Source: CAYPOY01 sp964412395
GTDB lineage: Bacteria; Chloroflexota; Anaerolineae; B4-G1
Assembly (NCBI GenBank): GCA_964412395.1
Contig: CAYPOY010000048.1
Coordinates: forward strand, 1 to 22,541
Direction: 5' to 3'
Length of the DNA: 22,541 nucleotides
Both the position numbers and the translations under genes were made by a program. A model generated the notes under the pieces. The model had not been told where the DNA came from. It saw only the letters and a program-made list of their open reading frames with translations, and ran no database searches. Positions 7,961 through 16,211 of this stretch are shown piece by piece (within the stretch, counting starts at the first letter, position 1; each line of letters starts with the position of its first letter).

Positions 7961-9696
7961 GGTCTCGTCGCTGGGGACGAGATCGTTGGGCGTTGGTGGC
8001 CCTCTTGCTGCTGGCGTGGGCACTGCGGTTGCCCCCGCTCTTGGACAACCGCTTTCACCCCGACGAGGCGCTGTACGGTTACTGGGGGCTGCTGATTGGG
8101 CGGGGGCAGGATCCATGGCTGGCGAGGGTCCTGGTCTACAAACCGCCATTGCTGCCCTATCTGGTTGCAGGGGCACAGGTGCTCTTTAGCAGTTCGGGGG
8201 GCAATTCCGAGTTTGCCGTGCGGCTGCCGGGTCTGGCGGCAGGCCTGCTGACGATCCCGCTGGTTGCCGCGCTGGCCTATTCCCTTTATCGTGACCGGTG
8301 GATAGCGATGGCGGCAGCCGTGGGCATGGCCCTCTCGCCCTTCGCTATCCTCTTCTCCGCCACTGCCTTCACCGACCCGCCGATGGTGGCGCTAGGGCTG
8401 GCGGCTTGCGTGGCGGTGGCCCGTGGCAGGGCAGGGTGGGCAGGGTTGTTGGCGGGGATGGCCTTTGCGACGAAGCAGACTGGGCTGGTGTGGGTGCCGC
8501 TGGTGGTACTATTTCAAATTGCGAATGGCGAATTGCGAATGGCGGATGGCGAAAGGCGAATTGCAACATCCTCCCCCCGGTCATTGGCCATTTGTCATTG
8601 GTCATTTGTCATTTGCTTCGTACTGGTGGTCGGACTGGTGTTTGTTTGGGACACGGTGCGGGTGGCGCAGGGCGCGGAGAGTTTTTGGCGCATAGGCGTC
8701 ACCGGATACGGGGGACTGCGCCTCATTTGGCCGCAGGAGTTGTGGGCACGGCTGCGCGGGTGGATCGGGCTGGCGCGCTACTTTTTCATCTCGCCCATCG
8801 TCAACGGTGTGCTGCTGGTGGGTTTGCCTGTGCTGGTGTGGCGTGGGGTTCAAAGTCCGAAGTCCGAAGTCCGAGATCTCAATCTTGGTCACTATACGAG
8901 AGGATCGCTGGTAGACTTGTTCCTTGTATTCTTCCTATTCATATACTTTCTTTTTCACTGGCTCCTGGCCTTTCCCGTCTGGGACCGTTATCTGTTGCCG
9001 CTGGTGCCTGTACTGTCTGTCCTCTTGGGCCGCCTCTTCAGTCTCCTGGCCTCTTATGTACAACTCGCCATTCGCCATTCGCCATTCGCAATTCGCAATC
9101 TGCCATTTGTCATTTGCCATTTGTCATTTGTCATTTGTTTGATATTGCCCGCCTGGAACGCCGCCCACAGCCGCTACCCCGTTGGTGGTGACCACGGCGC
9201 TTACGACGGGATTGACGAAGTCGCCGCGTTCCTGCGTGGCCTGCCCGAGGGCGCTGTGGTCTATCAGCACTGGCTGGGCTGGCACTATGATTATTATCTG
9301 TTCGATGCGTCCGTATACCTGGCCTATTGGCCGACCCCGGCCTGGCTGGCACAGGACGTGAGAGCTTTTGGCGCGAGAGAACCGCGCTACATCACGTTCC
9401 CGTCGTGGGAGTCGCCCGCGCGGGTGGAGCGGGCATTGGCTGGCGTGGGTTACAGGTTGAAGCCCGTGTTCATCACAACCCGCCGTGACGGCACACTCTC
9501 GTTCACCGTCTATCACGTTTTACCAGGAGCAATCGTAACTACCCGGCGAAGCTCCGCTCAGCGAATCAGCGAGTATCTTCAGGCTGATGGGCGAAGGTCT
9601 CCCGACCGAGCCCTTTACGCCTCGGTCAGAGACCTTCGGCGAACGTCAGAGACCTTCGGCGAACGAGGAAGTTACCGGATCAGAATGGTATTGTAG
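7957..9696 (+). CDS. GT39-type membrane glycosyltransferase
   Basis: A 579-residue polytopic GT-C protein of the ArnT/PMT kind, which transfers sugars from polyprenyl-phosphate donors on the outer face of the membrane. The first membrane helix is followed by LDNRFHPDEALYGYWG, which holds the catalytic acidic residues of the first outer loop. Many hydrophobic helices follow, then a soluble C-terminal domain. The start is GTG at 7957, overlapping the preceding stop as GTGA; a longer frame from 7927 would overlap the upstream gene. Heptanucleotide arrays are translated at three places (near 8514-8614, 8854-8874 and 9066-9135), giving 7-residue blocks such as AIRHSPF and AIRNLPF. The last 50 or so residues after VYHVLPGA are encoded by a dispersed hairpin element and are probably not part of the ancestral protein. 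Confidence 0.85.
   Translation: MRSRRWGRDRWALVALLLLAWALRLPPLLDNRFHPDEALYGYWGLLIGRGQDPWLARVLVYKPPLLPYLVAGAQVLFSSSGGNSEFAVRLPGLAAGLLTIPLVAALAYSLYRDRWIAMAAAVGMALSPFAILFSATAFTDPPMVALGLAACVAVARGRAGWAGLLAGMAFATKQTGLVWVPLVVLFQIANGELRMADGERRIATSSPRSLAICHWSFVICFVLVVGLVFVWDTVRVAQGAESFWRIGVTGYGGLRLIWPQELWARLRGWIGLARYFFISPIVNGVLLVGLPVLVWRGVQSPKSEVRDLNLGHYTRGSLVDLFLVFFLFIYFLFHWLLAFPVWDRYLLPLVPVLSVLLGRLFSLLASYVQLAIRHSPFAIRNLPFVICHLSFVICLILPAWNAAHSRYPVGGDHGAYDGIDEVAAFLRGLPEGAVVYQHWLGWHYDYYLFDASVYLAYWPTPAWLAQDVRAFGAREPRYITFPSWESPARVERALAGVGYRLKPVFITTRRDGTLSFTVYHVLPGAIVTTRRSSAQRISEYLQADGRRSPDRALYASVRDLRRTSETFGERGSYRIRMVL
8514..8614. repeat. Paired opposite-orientation heptanucleotide arrays inside GT39 gene
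   Basis: The first part (8521-8562) reads gcgaatg, gcgaatt, gcgaatg, gcggatg, gcgaaag, gcgaatt. After a short C-rich spacer the second part (8580-8614) reads gtcattg, gccattt, gtcattg, gtcattt, gtcattt. The two parts are related as reverse complements (gcgaatg against cattcgc-type units). Both are translated in frame without a stop. Confidence 0.9.
8854..8874. repeat. Three-unit heptanucleotide array inside GT39 gene
   Basis: Three identical units agtccga, in frame, giving the peptide around QSPKSEVRD. At 21 nt, it could be an in-frame insertion of exactly seven codons. Confidence 0.85.
9066..9135. repeat. Ten-unit heptanucleotide array inside GT39 gene
   Basis: Ten contiguous 7-nt units drifting gradually: cgccatt three times, cgcaatt, cgcaatc, tgccatt, tgtcatt, tgccatt, tgtcatt, tgtcatt. 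The first units are the reverse complement of those at 8521. Translated as 7-residue blocks (AIRHSPF, AIRNLPF, VICHLSF). Confidence 0.94.
9579..9664 (+). repeat. Dispersed 66-bp hairpin element, copy 1, with 20-nt duplication
   Basis: Bases 9579-9644 match the reverse complement of 16212-16277 at 64 of 66 positions by eye. The element is an inverted repeat: CGAAGGTCTC..GACCGAG pairs with CTCGGTC.AGAGACCTTCG around a 10-nt loop. The last 20 nt (9625-9644) are duplicated in tandem at 9645-9664. Copy 1 lies in the 3' end of the GT39 gene and encodes its odd C-terminal tail. Confidence 0.9.
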
Positions 9697-9723
9697 AGAC
9701 TCATAGAGGCTACCGGTGAAAGA

Positions 9724-12697
9724 GTGAACAATTCTACCAATCTACCAACCCCCAATCTCGTCCGTGATTTCCTGGCCGTCGTCTTGCTCTGGGCGCTGGT
9801 AGTTGCCTTCTTCTGGAAAATCGCGCTGGCGGGGCGCGTGCTGGCCGGCGGCGACATCTTCACTTATTTCTATCCCTACTGGTCAGAGGCAACGCGGGCG
9901 GTTCGGGCCGGGCGATTGCCGCTCTGGAATCCTTACCTCTTTATGGGNNNNNNNNNNCCCTCTCAACTGGCTGCTGTGGCTCCTTCTGCCGGCGCATCAG
10001 TCCGTCCATCTGACCATCGTGCTGCACCTGTGCCTGGCGGCGCTTAACGGTTACTTCTGGGGACGCATCTCGTTGCGGTTGGGGCGGGTCGGCGCGTGGA
10101 CGGTTGGGGCGACTTTCGCACTGGGAGGCTACCTGGGCGCGCAGGTTGAACACGTCAACCAGTTGCAGGGGCTGGCCTGGCTGCCACTGGTGCTGATGCT
10201 GTACGATATGGCCCTTGCAGAGCGATACAAGGTGCGATGCACTTCCCTCAAATCTCAAATCTCAAACCTCAAACCCGCGTTCGTCGCTCTCGTCGCCGTC
10301 GTGAGCCTGGTGTTCCTGGCTGGCCACATGCAGACGGCCTTCATCTCGCTGGTCGGGCTGGCAGCCTACGGGCTGGCGCCAGCGCTGTGGCATGGGCTGC
10401 GCCAGCGCAAATGGAGCCCGCTCGCACGACGGACGGTGCTCCTGGTTGCTACCGTGGTGCTGGGGATGGTGCTGGTGGCCGTGCAACTGCTCCCTACCTG
10501 GGAACTTTCGCGCCTTTCGGTGCGCGCCGGGGGGTTGCCGTTCAACGAGCGGGTTTCATTCTCCCTCTCGCCGTTTTACCTGGCGCGTGCCCTGCTGCCC
10601 GGCTTTGCTGCGCCTGTGCCCCCTGAACATATCGAGCACGTCGCCTACGTCGGCATCGCTGGCCTGGCCCTCGCCGCCGTCGCAATTTGCACTCTCCATT
10701 CCCTACTCTCCACTCTCCACTCTCGAATCTGCAATTTACAATCTGCAATCTTCCTCCTCGCTCTCGGCCTCTTCCTCTCCCTCGGCCTCTACAACCCCCT
10801 CTACCTCCTTCTGGCTCGCTTCGTCCCCGGCTTTGTCCACTTCCGCGTGCCAGCCCGCTGGCTGGCGCTCTACGCGGCCGGTGTGGCGGCGCTGGCGGGG
10901 TGGGGGGGGGATGCGCTGTGGCGTTGTCGTGGGCGAGTTGACCGGCGCGCTATCTGCCTCTTCGCGGTCGCGATCGTCGCGCTGGCGGGATGGGCGGTGG
11001 TGGGTGTGCGGATCGGTGACGGAGTGCAGGTGAGCTGGCCGACCGTCGCCGGCTGGGCGGTGGGGCTTGCCCTGGCGCTGGGATTGCTCCTGGCGGCCGC
11101 GCGCGCGCCGCGATCGGCGACGTTGGGTCTGTTGGTGTTGTCCGTCGTGGAACTCTTCGCGGCGACGTCCACGCTTCCTCACAGCCGGGCCACCGCGCCC
11201 CAGGCGTTCACCAGCCTGCGCCCGGCCATTGCTCATTTGGTTGCCTCCAATCTACCTCCCCCGCTTGCGGGGGGGGGCTGGGTAGGGGGCGTGCCAGCTC
11301 GCTTCCTCAGTATGTCCGACATCACCTTCGACCCCGGCGACCTGCCAGAGATCAAGGTTATCTACGGGCCGCAACTCTCCGCCGATGCGCTCTATGACTA
11401 TGTCATCGCCGCCAAGCACAAGGAGGTGCTCAGCCCCAATCTGCCACTGGCCTTCGGCGTCTCTGCCATGGACGGCTACGACGGCGGTGTGCTGCCGCTG
11501 GCGCGCTACGTCACGCTTCAGCGCTTGTTCCTGCCCGATGACGAGGTCTCCATAGACGGTCGGCTGCGCGAGAATCTGACCACTATCCCCGATGACTGCT
11601 GGCTGAGCCTGTTTAACGTCCGGTATGTCATCACCGATAAGCTCCACGATGCCTGGCTGGATGACGTGTTCTACGACCTCCAGTTCGGGGCGCAACTGGC
11701 GCGCGGAGAGGTGGCTGCGGTCGCGCACGTGCCGCAATTTGAAGCGACGGCGCTGGGGCTTGTCTCCTACTTGCGTGGAGGGGCAGCGCTGCCCGATGGC
11801 TCACCTGTTGGCGTCGTCGAGGTTGGCTTCGGTGAAGGGCTCACGCGCACCTTCGAGTTGCGCGCCGGGCAACACACCGCCGAAGGGCTGTACGGCCCGG
11901 ACGTGGCTCACGCGCTGGCGACGGTCGGCGGTCATTTCTGGTCGCCTGCCCCGAGTGAGGTCGAAGAGGGACAGCCAGAGGGGAATGACTACGTGACGCG
12001 GCTCCGGTGGCAGGAGCCTGCCGCACCAGTGGCGGTCGTCGTACGGGCGACGCTTCCGGAGGGAAAATTAGTCGTGCGTGGGGTGAGTCTGATAGACGGG
12101 CGCACCGGCGGCTTTCAGGCGCTGGTCCTATCTGACCGGGGTCGCTTCCGGCTGGCTCACTCCGGCGACGTCAAGATCTACGAGAACCTGGACGTGCTGC
12201 CGCGGGCGTTCCTCGTCCAAAAGGCGGTGGTGGTCGCAGACGATGAGACGGCGTTGGCCCTGATGCGAGGTGAGGCGTTCGACCCGGCGGTTGAGTTTGT
12301 CCTGAGCGTAGTCGAGGGAGTAGGGATGGTGGACGACGCGAACCATGAGCCGGCTCGCAGTCTGCCACGGCCTGCTTTGGGGTCCGTCCGCGTGACGCAG
12401 TATGCACCAGATCGAGTCGAGGTTGAGGTGGCTGCCGAAGCATCGGGCTATCTCGTCTTGACCGACGCCTGGTACCCCGGCTGGGAGGCGACGGTGGACG
12501 GCAAGCCGGTGCCGGTTCATCGGGCCGACCTGCTCTTCCGTGCCATCGCCCTGGACGCGGGGCGTCATCGCGTCGTCTTCACATTCCGCCCAGTGAGCCT
12601 GCGCGTGGGCGCGGCAATCAGCCTGGTGGTGCTTATCGGCCTGGTGGTCATCGTCGCGCTGGCGCTACTTTGTCCAAAGCGGGATGCAATGCTATAA
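9724..12697 (+). CDS. YfhO-family membrane glycosyltransferase-like protein (split by gap)
   Basis: A large polytopic membrane protein of about 1000 residues with the YfhO plan. The first helix is followed by GGDIFTYFYPYW and LPLWNPYLFMG. Repeated hydrophobic helices come next, then an extracytoplasmic domain ending YLVLTDAWYPGWEATVDG with RADLLFRAIALDAG, and a last membrane helix. Family members modify cell-surface polymers; the sugar here is unknown. The scaffold gap at 9948-9957 separates two frames: frame 1 before it and frame 2 after it (PLNWLLWLLLPAHQS). The start is GTG at 9724, 27 nt after the GT39 gene, with a weak ribosome-binding site. Repeat arrays are translated at 10249-10276 and 10685-10754, and a G/C-rich hairpin at 11254-11290. 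It is the third gene of the glycosylation operon. Confidence 0.8.
9733..9748. repeat. Octanucleotide pair at the YfhO gene start
   Basis: Two tctaccaa units directly after the GTG start, encoding STNLPTP. The same unit occurs before the pyrophosphatase at 19642 and, on the opposite strand, at 18414. Confidence 0.7.
9948..9957. other. Assembly gap (10 N) inside the YfhO gene
   Basis: Ten N characters. The reading frame differs by one base on the two sides, so the true gap is not 10 bases. The family sequence expected between NPYLFMG and YPLNWLL suggests some 10-15 residues are missing. Confidence 0.95.
10249..10276. repeat. Four-unit heptanucleotide array inside YfhO gene
   Basis: Units caaatct, caaatct, caaacct, caaaccc. 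Translated in a loop as part of LKSQISNLKPAF. Confidence 0.88.
10685..10754. repeat. Ten-unit heptanucleotide array inside YfhO gene
   Basis: Units atttgca, ctctcca, ttcccta, ctctcca, ctctcca, ctctcga, atctgca, atttaca, atctgca, atcttcc. Translated as 7-residue blocks TLHSLLS, TLHSRIC, NLQSAIF between two membrane segments. Confidence 0.9.
11254..11290. repeat. G/C-rich hairpin insert inside YfhO gene
   Basis: CCCCCGC TT GCGGGGG followed by a G-rich stretch, giving the peptide PPPLAGGGWVGG in the outer domain. It looks like an intergenic-type repeat translated in frame and is unrelated in unit to the heptanucleotide arrays. Confidence 0.55.
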
Positions 12698-12698
12698 T
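12670..12698 (+). promoter_or_regulatory. Sigma70-type promoter for amaP-scpB operon
   Basis: TTGTCC at 12670-12675, a 17-nt spacer, then consensus TATAAT at 12693-12698. It lies in the last codons of the YfhO gene, whose TAA stop is within the -10 box. The predicted leader to the amaP ATG at 12737 is about 30 nt. Confidence 0.72.
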
Positions 12699-12736
12699 GA
12701 AATTGTGGTCAGAGAAAATTCAAAGGAGGATAAACG

Positions 12737-13351
12737 ATGAATGCAGTGAACCGTGTGGTGGTAGTGATCCTGCTGCTGGTCGCTATGGTGCTGTGCACCG
12801 TTTTGCTGGTGGTGCCGGTGTGGGTGTTTGATGCGGCCGCGCGACAGTCGGCCGCACTGGTGGACTTTCTCAATAGTCTTCAGCCGTTCGTGCGCGTGGC
12901 ACTGGGCATCCTTTTCGCCCTGATACTGGACGTCATCTTCATCTTGCTCATCATCCTCGAGGTGCGCCGGCCCGCTGAGAAGTCCATCCGTGTCGAAAAG
13001 ACCGCTGGCGGCGAGGTGCTGATCAGCGTCGTCTCCATCGCCGACCGGCTGAAGTACGAGATAGACCAACTCCCCAGCGTCCTGCGCACCAAGCCGGGTG
13101 TGTCGGGCAAGCGGGGCGGTGTCTTGGTTGAACTGGATGTGGAGACGGCGTCCGGGATTAATGTGCCGGAGAAGTCCGGGCAGATTTTGGAAATGGCCCG
13201 GCAGGTGGTGGAGGAGAAGATGGGGCTCAAACTGGCCCGGCCTCCCAAGGTTAACCTGCGCGTCGTGCCCTATCCCAAAACGCCGAAAGCTCCCGCCGAG
13301 CCAGAGGATAGGCTGCCTGCCTTGCCGGAGGACTCTGGAGAGGCTCTGTAA
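12737..13351 (+). CDS. amaP: AmaP-like membrane anchor with Asp23-like domain
   Basis: A 204-residue protein with two N-terminal membrane helices (about 6-30 and 53-77) and a cytoplasmic Asp23-like domain (about 88-180) that includes SVVSIADRLKYEIDQLPSVL and LDVETASGINVPEKSGQI. This is the plan of AmaP, which anchors the Asp23 layer at the membrane in Firmicutes. The C-terminal tail is Pro/Glu-rich. The ATG follows AAAGGAGG at 7 nt. It probably works with the Asp23 protein encoded at 1647-2003. It is first in an operon with scpB. Confidence 0.75.
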   Translation: MNAVNRVVVVILLLVAMVLCTVLLVVPVWVFDAAARQSAALVDFLNSLQPFVRVALGILFALILDVIFILLIILEVRRPAEKSIRVEKTAGGEVLISVVSIADRLKYEIDQLPSVLRTKPGVSGKRGGVLVELDVETASGINVPEKSGQILEMARQVVEEKMGLKLARPPKVNLRVVPYPKTPKAPAEPEDRLPALPEDSGEAL

Positions 13352-13367
13352 CTGCAGTGGTGGCCAC

Positions 13368-13916
13368 GTGAAAGAGGGCCACACTTCTGGAGATAGTGTC
13401 CTCAGTCTGGCAGCGCGGGTGGAAAGCCTGCTCTTCGTGGCTGATGTTCCAGTCTCTGTCGGTCGCCTGGCGGAGGCATTGGAGGTCACGGCTGGGCGGG
13501 TCGAGCGGGCGCTGGCTGACCTGGAGGCCGCATACGCCGGGCGCGGCCTGCGTTTGCAGCAGGCCGGCAACCGGGTGCAACTCATCACCGTGCCGGAGGC
13601 CGCGCCCTACGTCGAACGGTTCCTCGGCCTTGAGGCGCACACACGCCTCTCGCGGGCCGCGCTCGAGACGCTGTCCATCATCGCCTACCGCCAGCCGGTC
13701 ACCCGCCCCGTGATCGAGGCTATCCGGGGTGTCAGTTCCGACAGCGTCCTGCGCACACTATTGAGCGTCGGGCTGATCGAGGAGGTGGGGCGAGCGCCGA
13801 CCGTGGGCCGCCCTATCCTCTATGGCACGACCTTTGAGTTTCTGCAGCACTTCGGGCTGTGCAGCCTGGACGAGTTGCCGCCGTTGAACAGTATGCCGGC
13901 CAGTGAAGAGGTCTGA
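13368..13916 (+). CDS. scpB: Segregation and condensation protein B
   Basis: A 182-residue ScpB, the winged-helix kleisin-binding subunit of the SMC condensin that compacts and segregates the chromosome. Visible motifs are SLLFVADVPVSVGRLAEAL, the first wing QQAGNRVQLIT, then LSRAALETLSIIAYRQPV, which is highly diagnostic, and VGRPILYGTTFEFL near the end. The start is GTG at 13368, 16 nt after amaP, without a strong ribosome-binding site; no better in-frame start is visible. scpA is absent from the window, although scpA and scpB are usually adjacent. Its TGA overlaps the next ATG as TGATG. Confidence 0.93.
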   Translation: MKEGHTSGDSVLSLAARVESLLFVADVPVSVGRLAEALEVTAGRVERALADLEAAYAGRGLRLQQAGNRVQLITVPEAAPYVERFLGLEAHTRLSRAALETLSIIAYRQPVTRPVIEAIRGVSSDSVLRTLLSVGLIEEVGRAPTVGRPILYGTTFEFLQHFGLCSLDELPPLNSMPASEEV

Positions 13917-15541
13917 TGGGGAAGAGGTGCTCCCGAAAACTGCTGTCTTGCGTCGCCGCCTGCCTGCTAGGGTTGGCGGGATTGCTGTTGTGCCTGGTTG
14001 GATTGGGGTTTTCTGCCGAGGCACAGGATTTACGTGTGCTGCAGGTCTGGCCTGACCGGAGTAACGGGGTCGTTTCTGGACTGTTGGAGGGTTCGACGGT
14101 GCCCACCGCTGCGCAGGTACTCCCCTTCGGTGTCTGCCACACCTCCGCGGGCGACGTCGTGCACGCACGCACTTATCTGCACTTCCCGCTCGATGTGTTC
14201 CCGCCGGGCACTGAAGTTCTGCACGCCGCGTTGTACGTGTACGTGGACGGTGGTTCGGGCGCGGGTGAGGCGACCCTGGGGGCCTATCGCGTTCTCGAGC
14301 CGTGGGAGGAGGGAGATTGGGGCGGTGACCCGGCCACCTGGCCCGCGCTTCTTCCTTCGCCCATCGCGGCCACGACAGCTCGTTTCGACGTGGTGACGCC
14401 GACCTTGCCCGTGTCCACCCCTGTCCCGACCGCTATCCCTACGTCTGCCTCCACGCCGACGTTGACAGCGACGGAAACGTCTGCGCTGTTCTCCAAACCT
14501 GCCGGCCACGGGCTGGTCCAGGAAGGTACGATGGTGACCATTGACCCATCGAACGCAAGCGTGGCCCTGGGAGCTACGACTGTGGTGAATATTCGCGTCG
14601 AGAACGTGGCCAACCTATACGGCGCTGAAGTGTCCTTGACCTTTGACTCGGTGCTGTTGGAGGTGGTAGACGCCGATCCGAACACGGAGGGTGTGCAGAT
14701 TCAGCCTGGCACCTTCCTTAGTCCGGACTTCATAGAGGAGAATATCGTTGATCAGGATTACGGGGAGATTGACTTCGCTATCTCTCAGATGGAGCCCCAC
14801 GAATCGGTCAGCGGCGGTGGCGTGCTGGCTATGATTACCTTCCGAGGGAAAGCAGTCGGGCAATCAGATATTGACTTCGAAGATGCTCTCCTGGACGACT
14901 ACGACGGCGAAGCGATCTGGTTCAGCATCCAGGATGGGAGTGTCACTGTCATCAGTGGGGAAACTCCTGAGCCGACGTCGGAACCCACTCACGCGCCTCA
15001 CATGCCCACATCCACGCCTGGTCCTACACCGGCGTCTACTCACACGCCTACGCCTGGCCCCACTTCCACTTCCACACCCACATCCACGCCTGGCCCTACA
15101 CCGACGCCTCCTACCTCACCACTGCCTACGCCGACCCTCTCCCCAATGCTCACCGTGCCGGTTGTACAGCTCGGACAGGCGGCGGAGACCTGGCTCACGT
15201 GGGACGTCACCGCGCTGGTGCGGGCCTGGCTGGCGGGAGAGGTGCCTGACGATGGGCTGGCCCTGGCCCCCGCGCCCGACCCCGGTGCTGAACCAGAGAC
15301 GGCGGGTGGTCTGCTCGTGGCGCGTTGGCTCGCCGCCGCTGACCTCAACACAAGACCTCACCTCATCGTTGAGTTCGAGGTGCATCCGGTCACGCCAATG
15401 CCAACGCCCACGTCCACGCCCACGTCTGTGCCAGCCCTCCCGTCCGCCGGGAACTCTGTAGGGTGGGGTCCTGCGGGGTTGCTGCTTGTCGGGGCGGCGT
15501 TGCTGACGCTGGGACTGATTGTGCGGCGTGGGGAACGGTGA
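13916..15541 (+). CDS. Surface protein: DNRLRE domain split by a cohesin-like module
   Basis: A 541-residue secreted protein. The N-terminal hydrophobic segment (9-36) is a signal or anchor. Residues 38-160 match the first half of a DNRLRE-type beta-sandwich (ARTYLHFPLDVFPPGTEVLH, VLEPWEEGDW). After a Pro/Thr linker, residues 204-346 look like a cohesin module (VTIDPSNASVALGATTVVNI, NLYGAEVSLTFD, GGGVLAMITFRG). After a longer Pro/Thr linker (348-411), the second half of the DNRLRE domain resumes at 412-490 (WLTWDVTALVRAWLAG, TRPHLIVEF). A further Pro/Thr segment, LPSAG at 508-512, a membrane helix and RRGER end the protein, which resembles a sortase-type anchor signal. Translation is coupled to scpB by TGATG. 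The modules are confidently recognised by pattern; the ligand is unknown. Confidence 0.75.
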   Translation: MGKRCSRKLLSCVAACLLGLAGLLLCLVGLGFSAEAQDLRVLQVWPDRSNGVVSGLLEGSTVPTAAQVLPFGVCHTSAGDVVHARTYLHFPLDVFPPGTEVLHAALYVYVDGGSGAGEATLGAYRVLEPWEEGDWGGDPATWPALLPSPIAATTARFDVVTPTLPVSTPVPTAIPTSASTPTLTATETSALFSKPAGHGLVQEGTMVTIDPSNASVALGATTVVNIRVENVANLYGAEVSLTFDSVLLEVVDADPNTEGVQIQPGTFLSPDFIEENIVDQDYGEIDFAISQMEPHESVSGGGVLAMITFRGKAVGQSDIDFEDALLDDYDGEAIWFSIQDGSVTVISGETPEPTSEPTHAPHMPTSTPGPTPASTHTPTPGPTSTSTPTSTPGPTPTPPTSPLPTPTLSPMLTVPVVQLGQAAETWLTWDVTALVRAWLAGEVPDDGLALAPAPDPGAEPETAGGLLVARWLAAADLNTRPHLIVEFEVHPVTPMPTPTSTPTSVPALPSAGNSVGWGPAGLLLVGAALLTLGLIVRRGER

Positions 15542-16198
15542 TTAGTTGTCCAACGCCACTACCCCATGACGGATGGCAAACCGCACCAGGCCGGCCGTGT
15601 GGTGGATATCCAGCTTGACCATCAGGTTCGCCTTGTGCTTCGCTACCGTGCGAGGGCTGATGCCCAGCAAGTCGGCGGCCTCGCGCACGCTCTTCCCCTC
15701 GGCTATCAGTTGCAGCACCTCCCGCTCGCGCTCGGTCAACAGTTCGTACCGGTCCTGGGTTTGCGGAGCTTCTGCCTGCCGGAGGTAGTTGTTGATGACC
15801 CTTTGGGCTATGGCAGGGCTGAGGAAGGATTCCCCCCGCTGTGCTGCACGGATGGCCATCATCAACTCGGTATCGGCCGACTGTTTCAACACATATCCCA
15901 TCGCCCCCGCCCGCAACGTCTGGAGGATATACTCATCCCCCCCGTGCATTGAGAGAACCACTACCGCTACCTCCGGGGTGCGGGAAACAATCTGCCGTGT
16001 AGCCTCGATCCCATTGAGGAGCGGCATAGAGATGTCCATCACTACTACATCTGGCTGCAGCGACTCGGCCAGTTGCACCGTCTCATACCCGTCGCCGGTC
16101 TCACCCACTACCACGATGCCGGGTTGCGCCGACAGCAGCGACCGTAACCCTTGCCGCACGATGCGGTGGTCATCGGCCAACAACACGCGAATGGACAT
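15542..16198 (-). CDS. NarL/FixJ-family response regulator
   Basis: A 218-residue DNA-binding regulator. The receiver domain has D9/D10, the phosphorylated D55 in VVVMDISMP and K105 in YVLKQSA. The C-terminal LuxR-type helix-turn-helix includes LTEREREVLQLIAEGKSVRE and ISPRTVAKHKANL. The start is ATG at 16198 with AGGAGGG 5 nt upstream. A longer frame up to 16285 is encoded by the dispersed hairpin element and is rejected. It is encoded just downstream of, and on the same strand as, the HisKA_3 kinase that is its probable partner. Its stop directly abuts that of the convergent surface-protein gene. Confidence 0.95.
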   Translation of the reverse strand: MSIRVLLADDHRIVRQGLRSLLSAQPGIVVVGETGDGYETVQLAESLQPDVVVMDISMPLLNGIEATRQIVSRTPEVAVVVLSMHGGDEYILQTLRAGAMGYVLKQSADTELMMAIRAAQRGESFLSPAIAQRVINNYLRQAEAPQTQDRYELLTEREREVLQLIAEGKSVREAADLLGISPRTVAKHKANLMVKLDIHHTAGLVRFAIRHGVVALDN

Positions 16199-16211
16199 TC
16201 GAACCCTCCTG

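Noticed and set aside
12692..13588. Long minus-strand open frame opposite amaP and scpB
   Set aside because: It is antisense to two recognisable genes, has low-complexity composition and no family motif.
14990..15140. Pro/Thr-rich stretch as another tandem array of the 7-nt family
   Set aside because: The repeats follow codon and TPTP-peptide periodicity with no 7-nt phase; it is an ordinary surface-protein linker.
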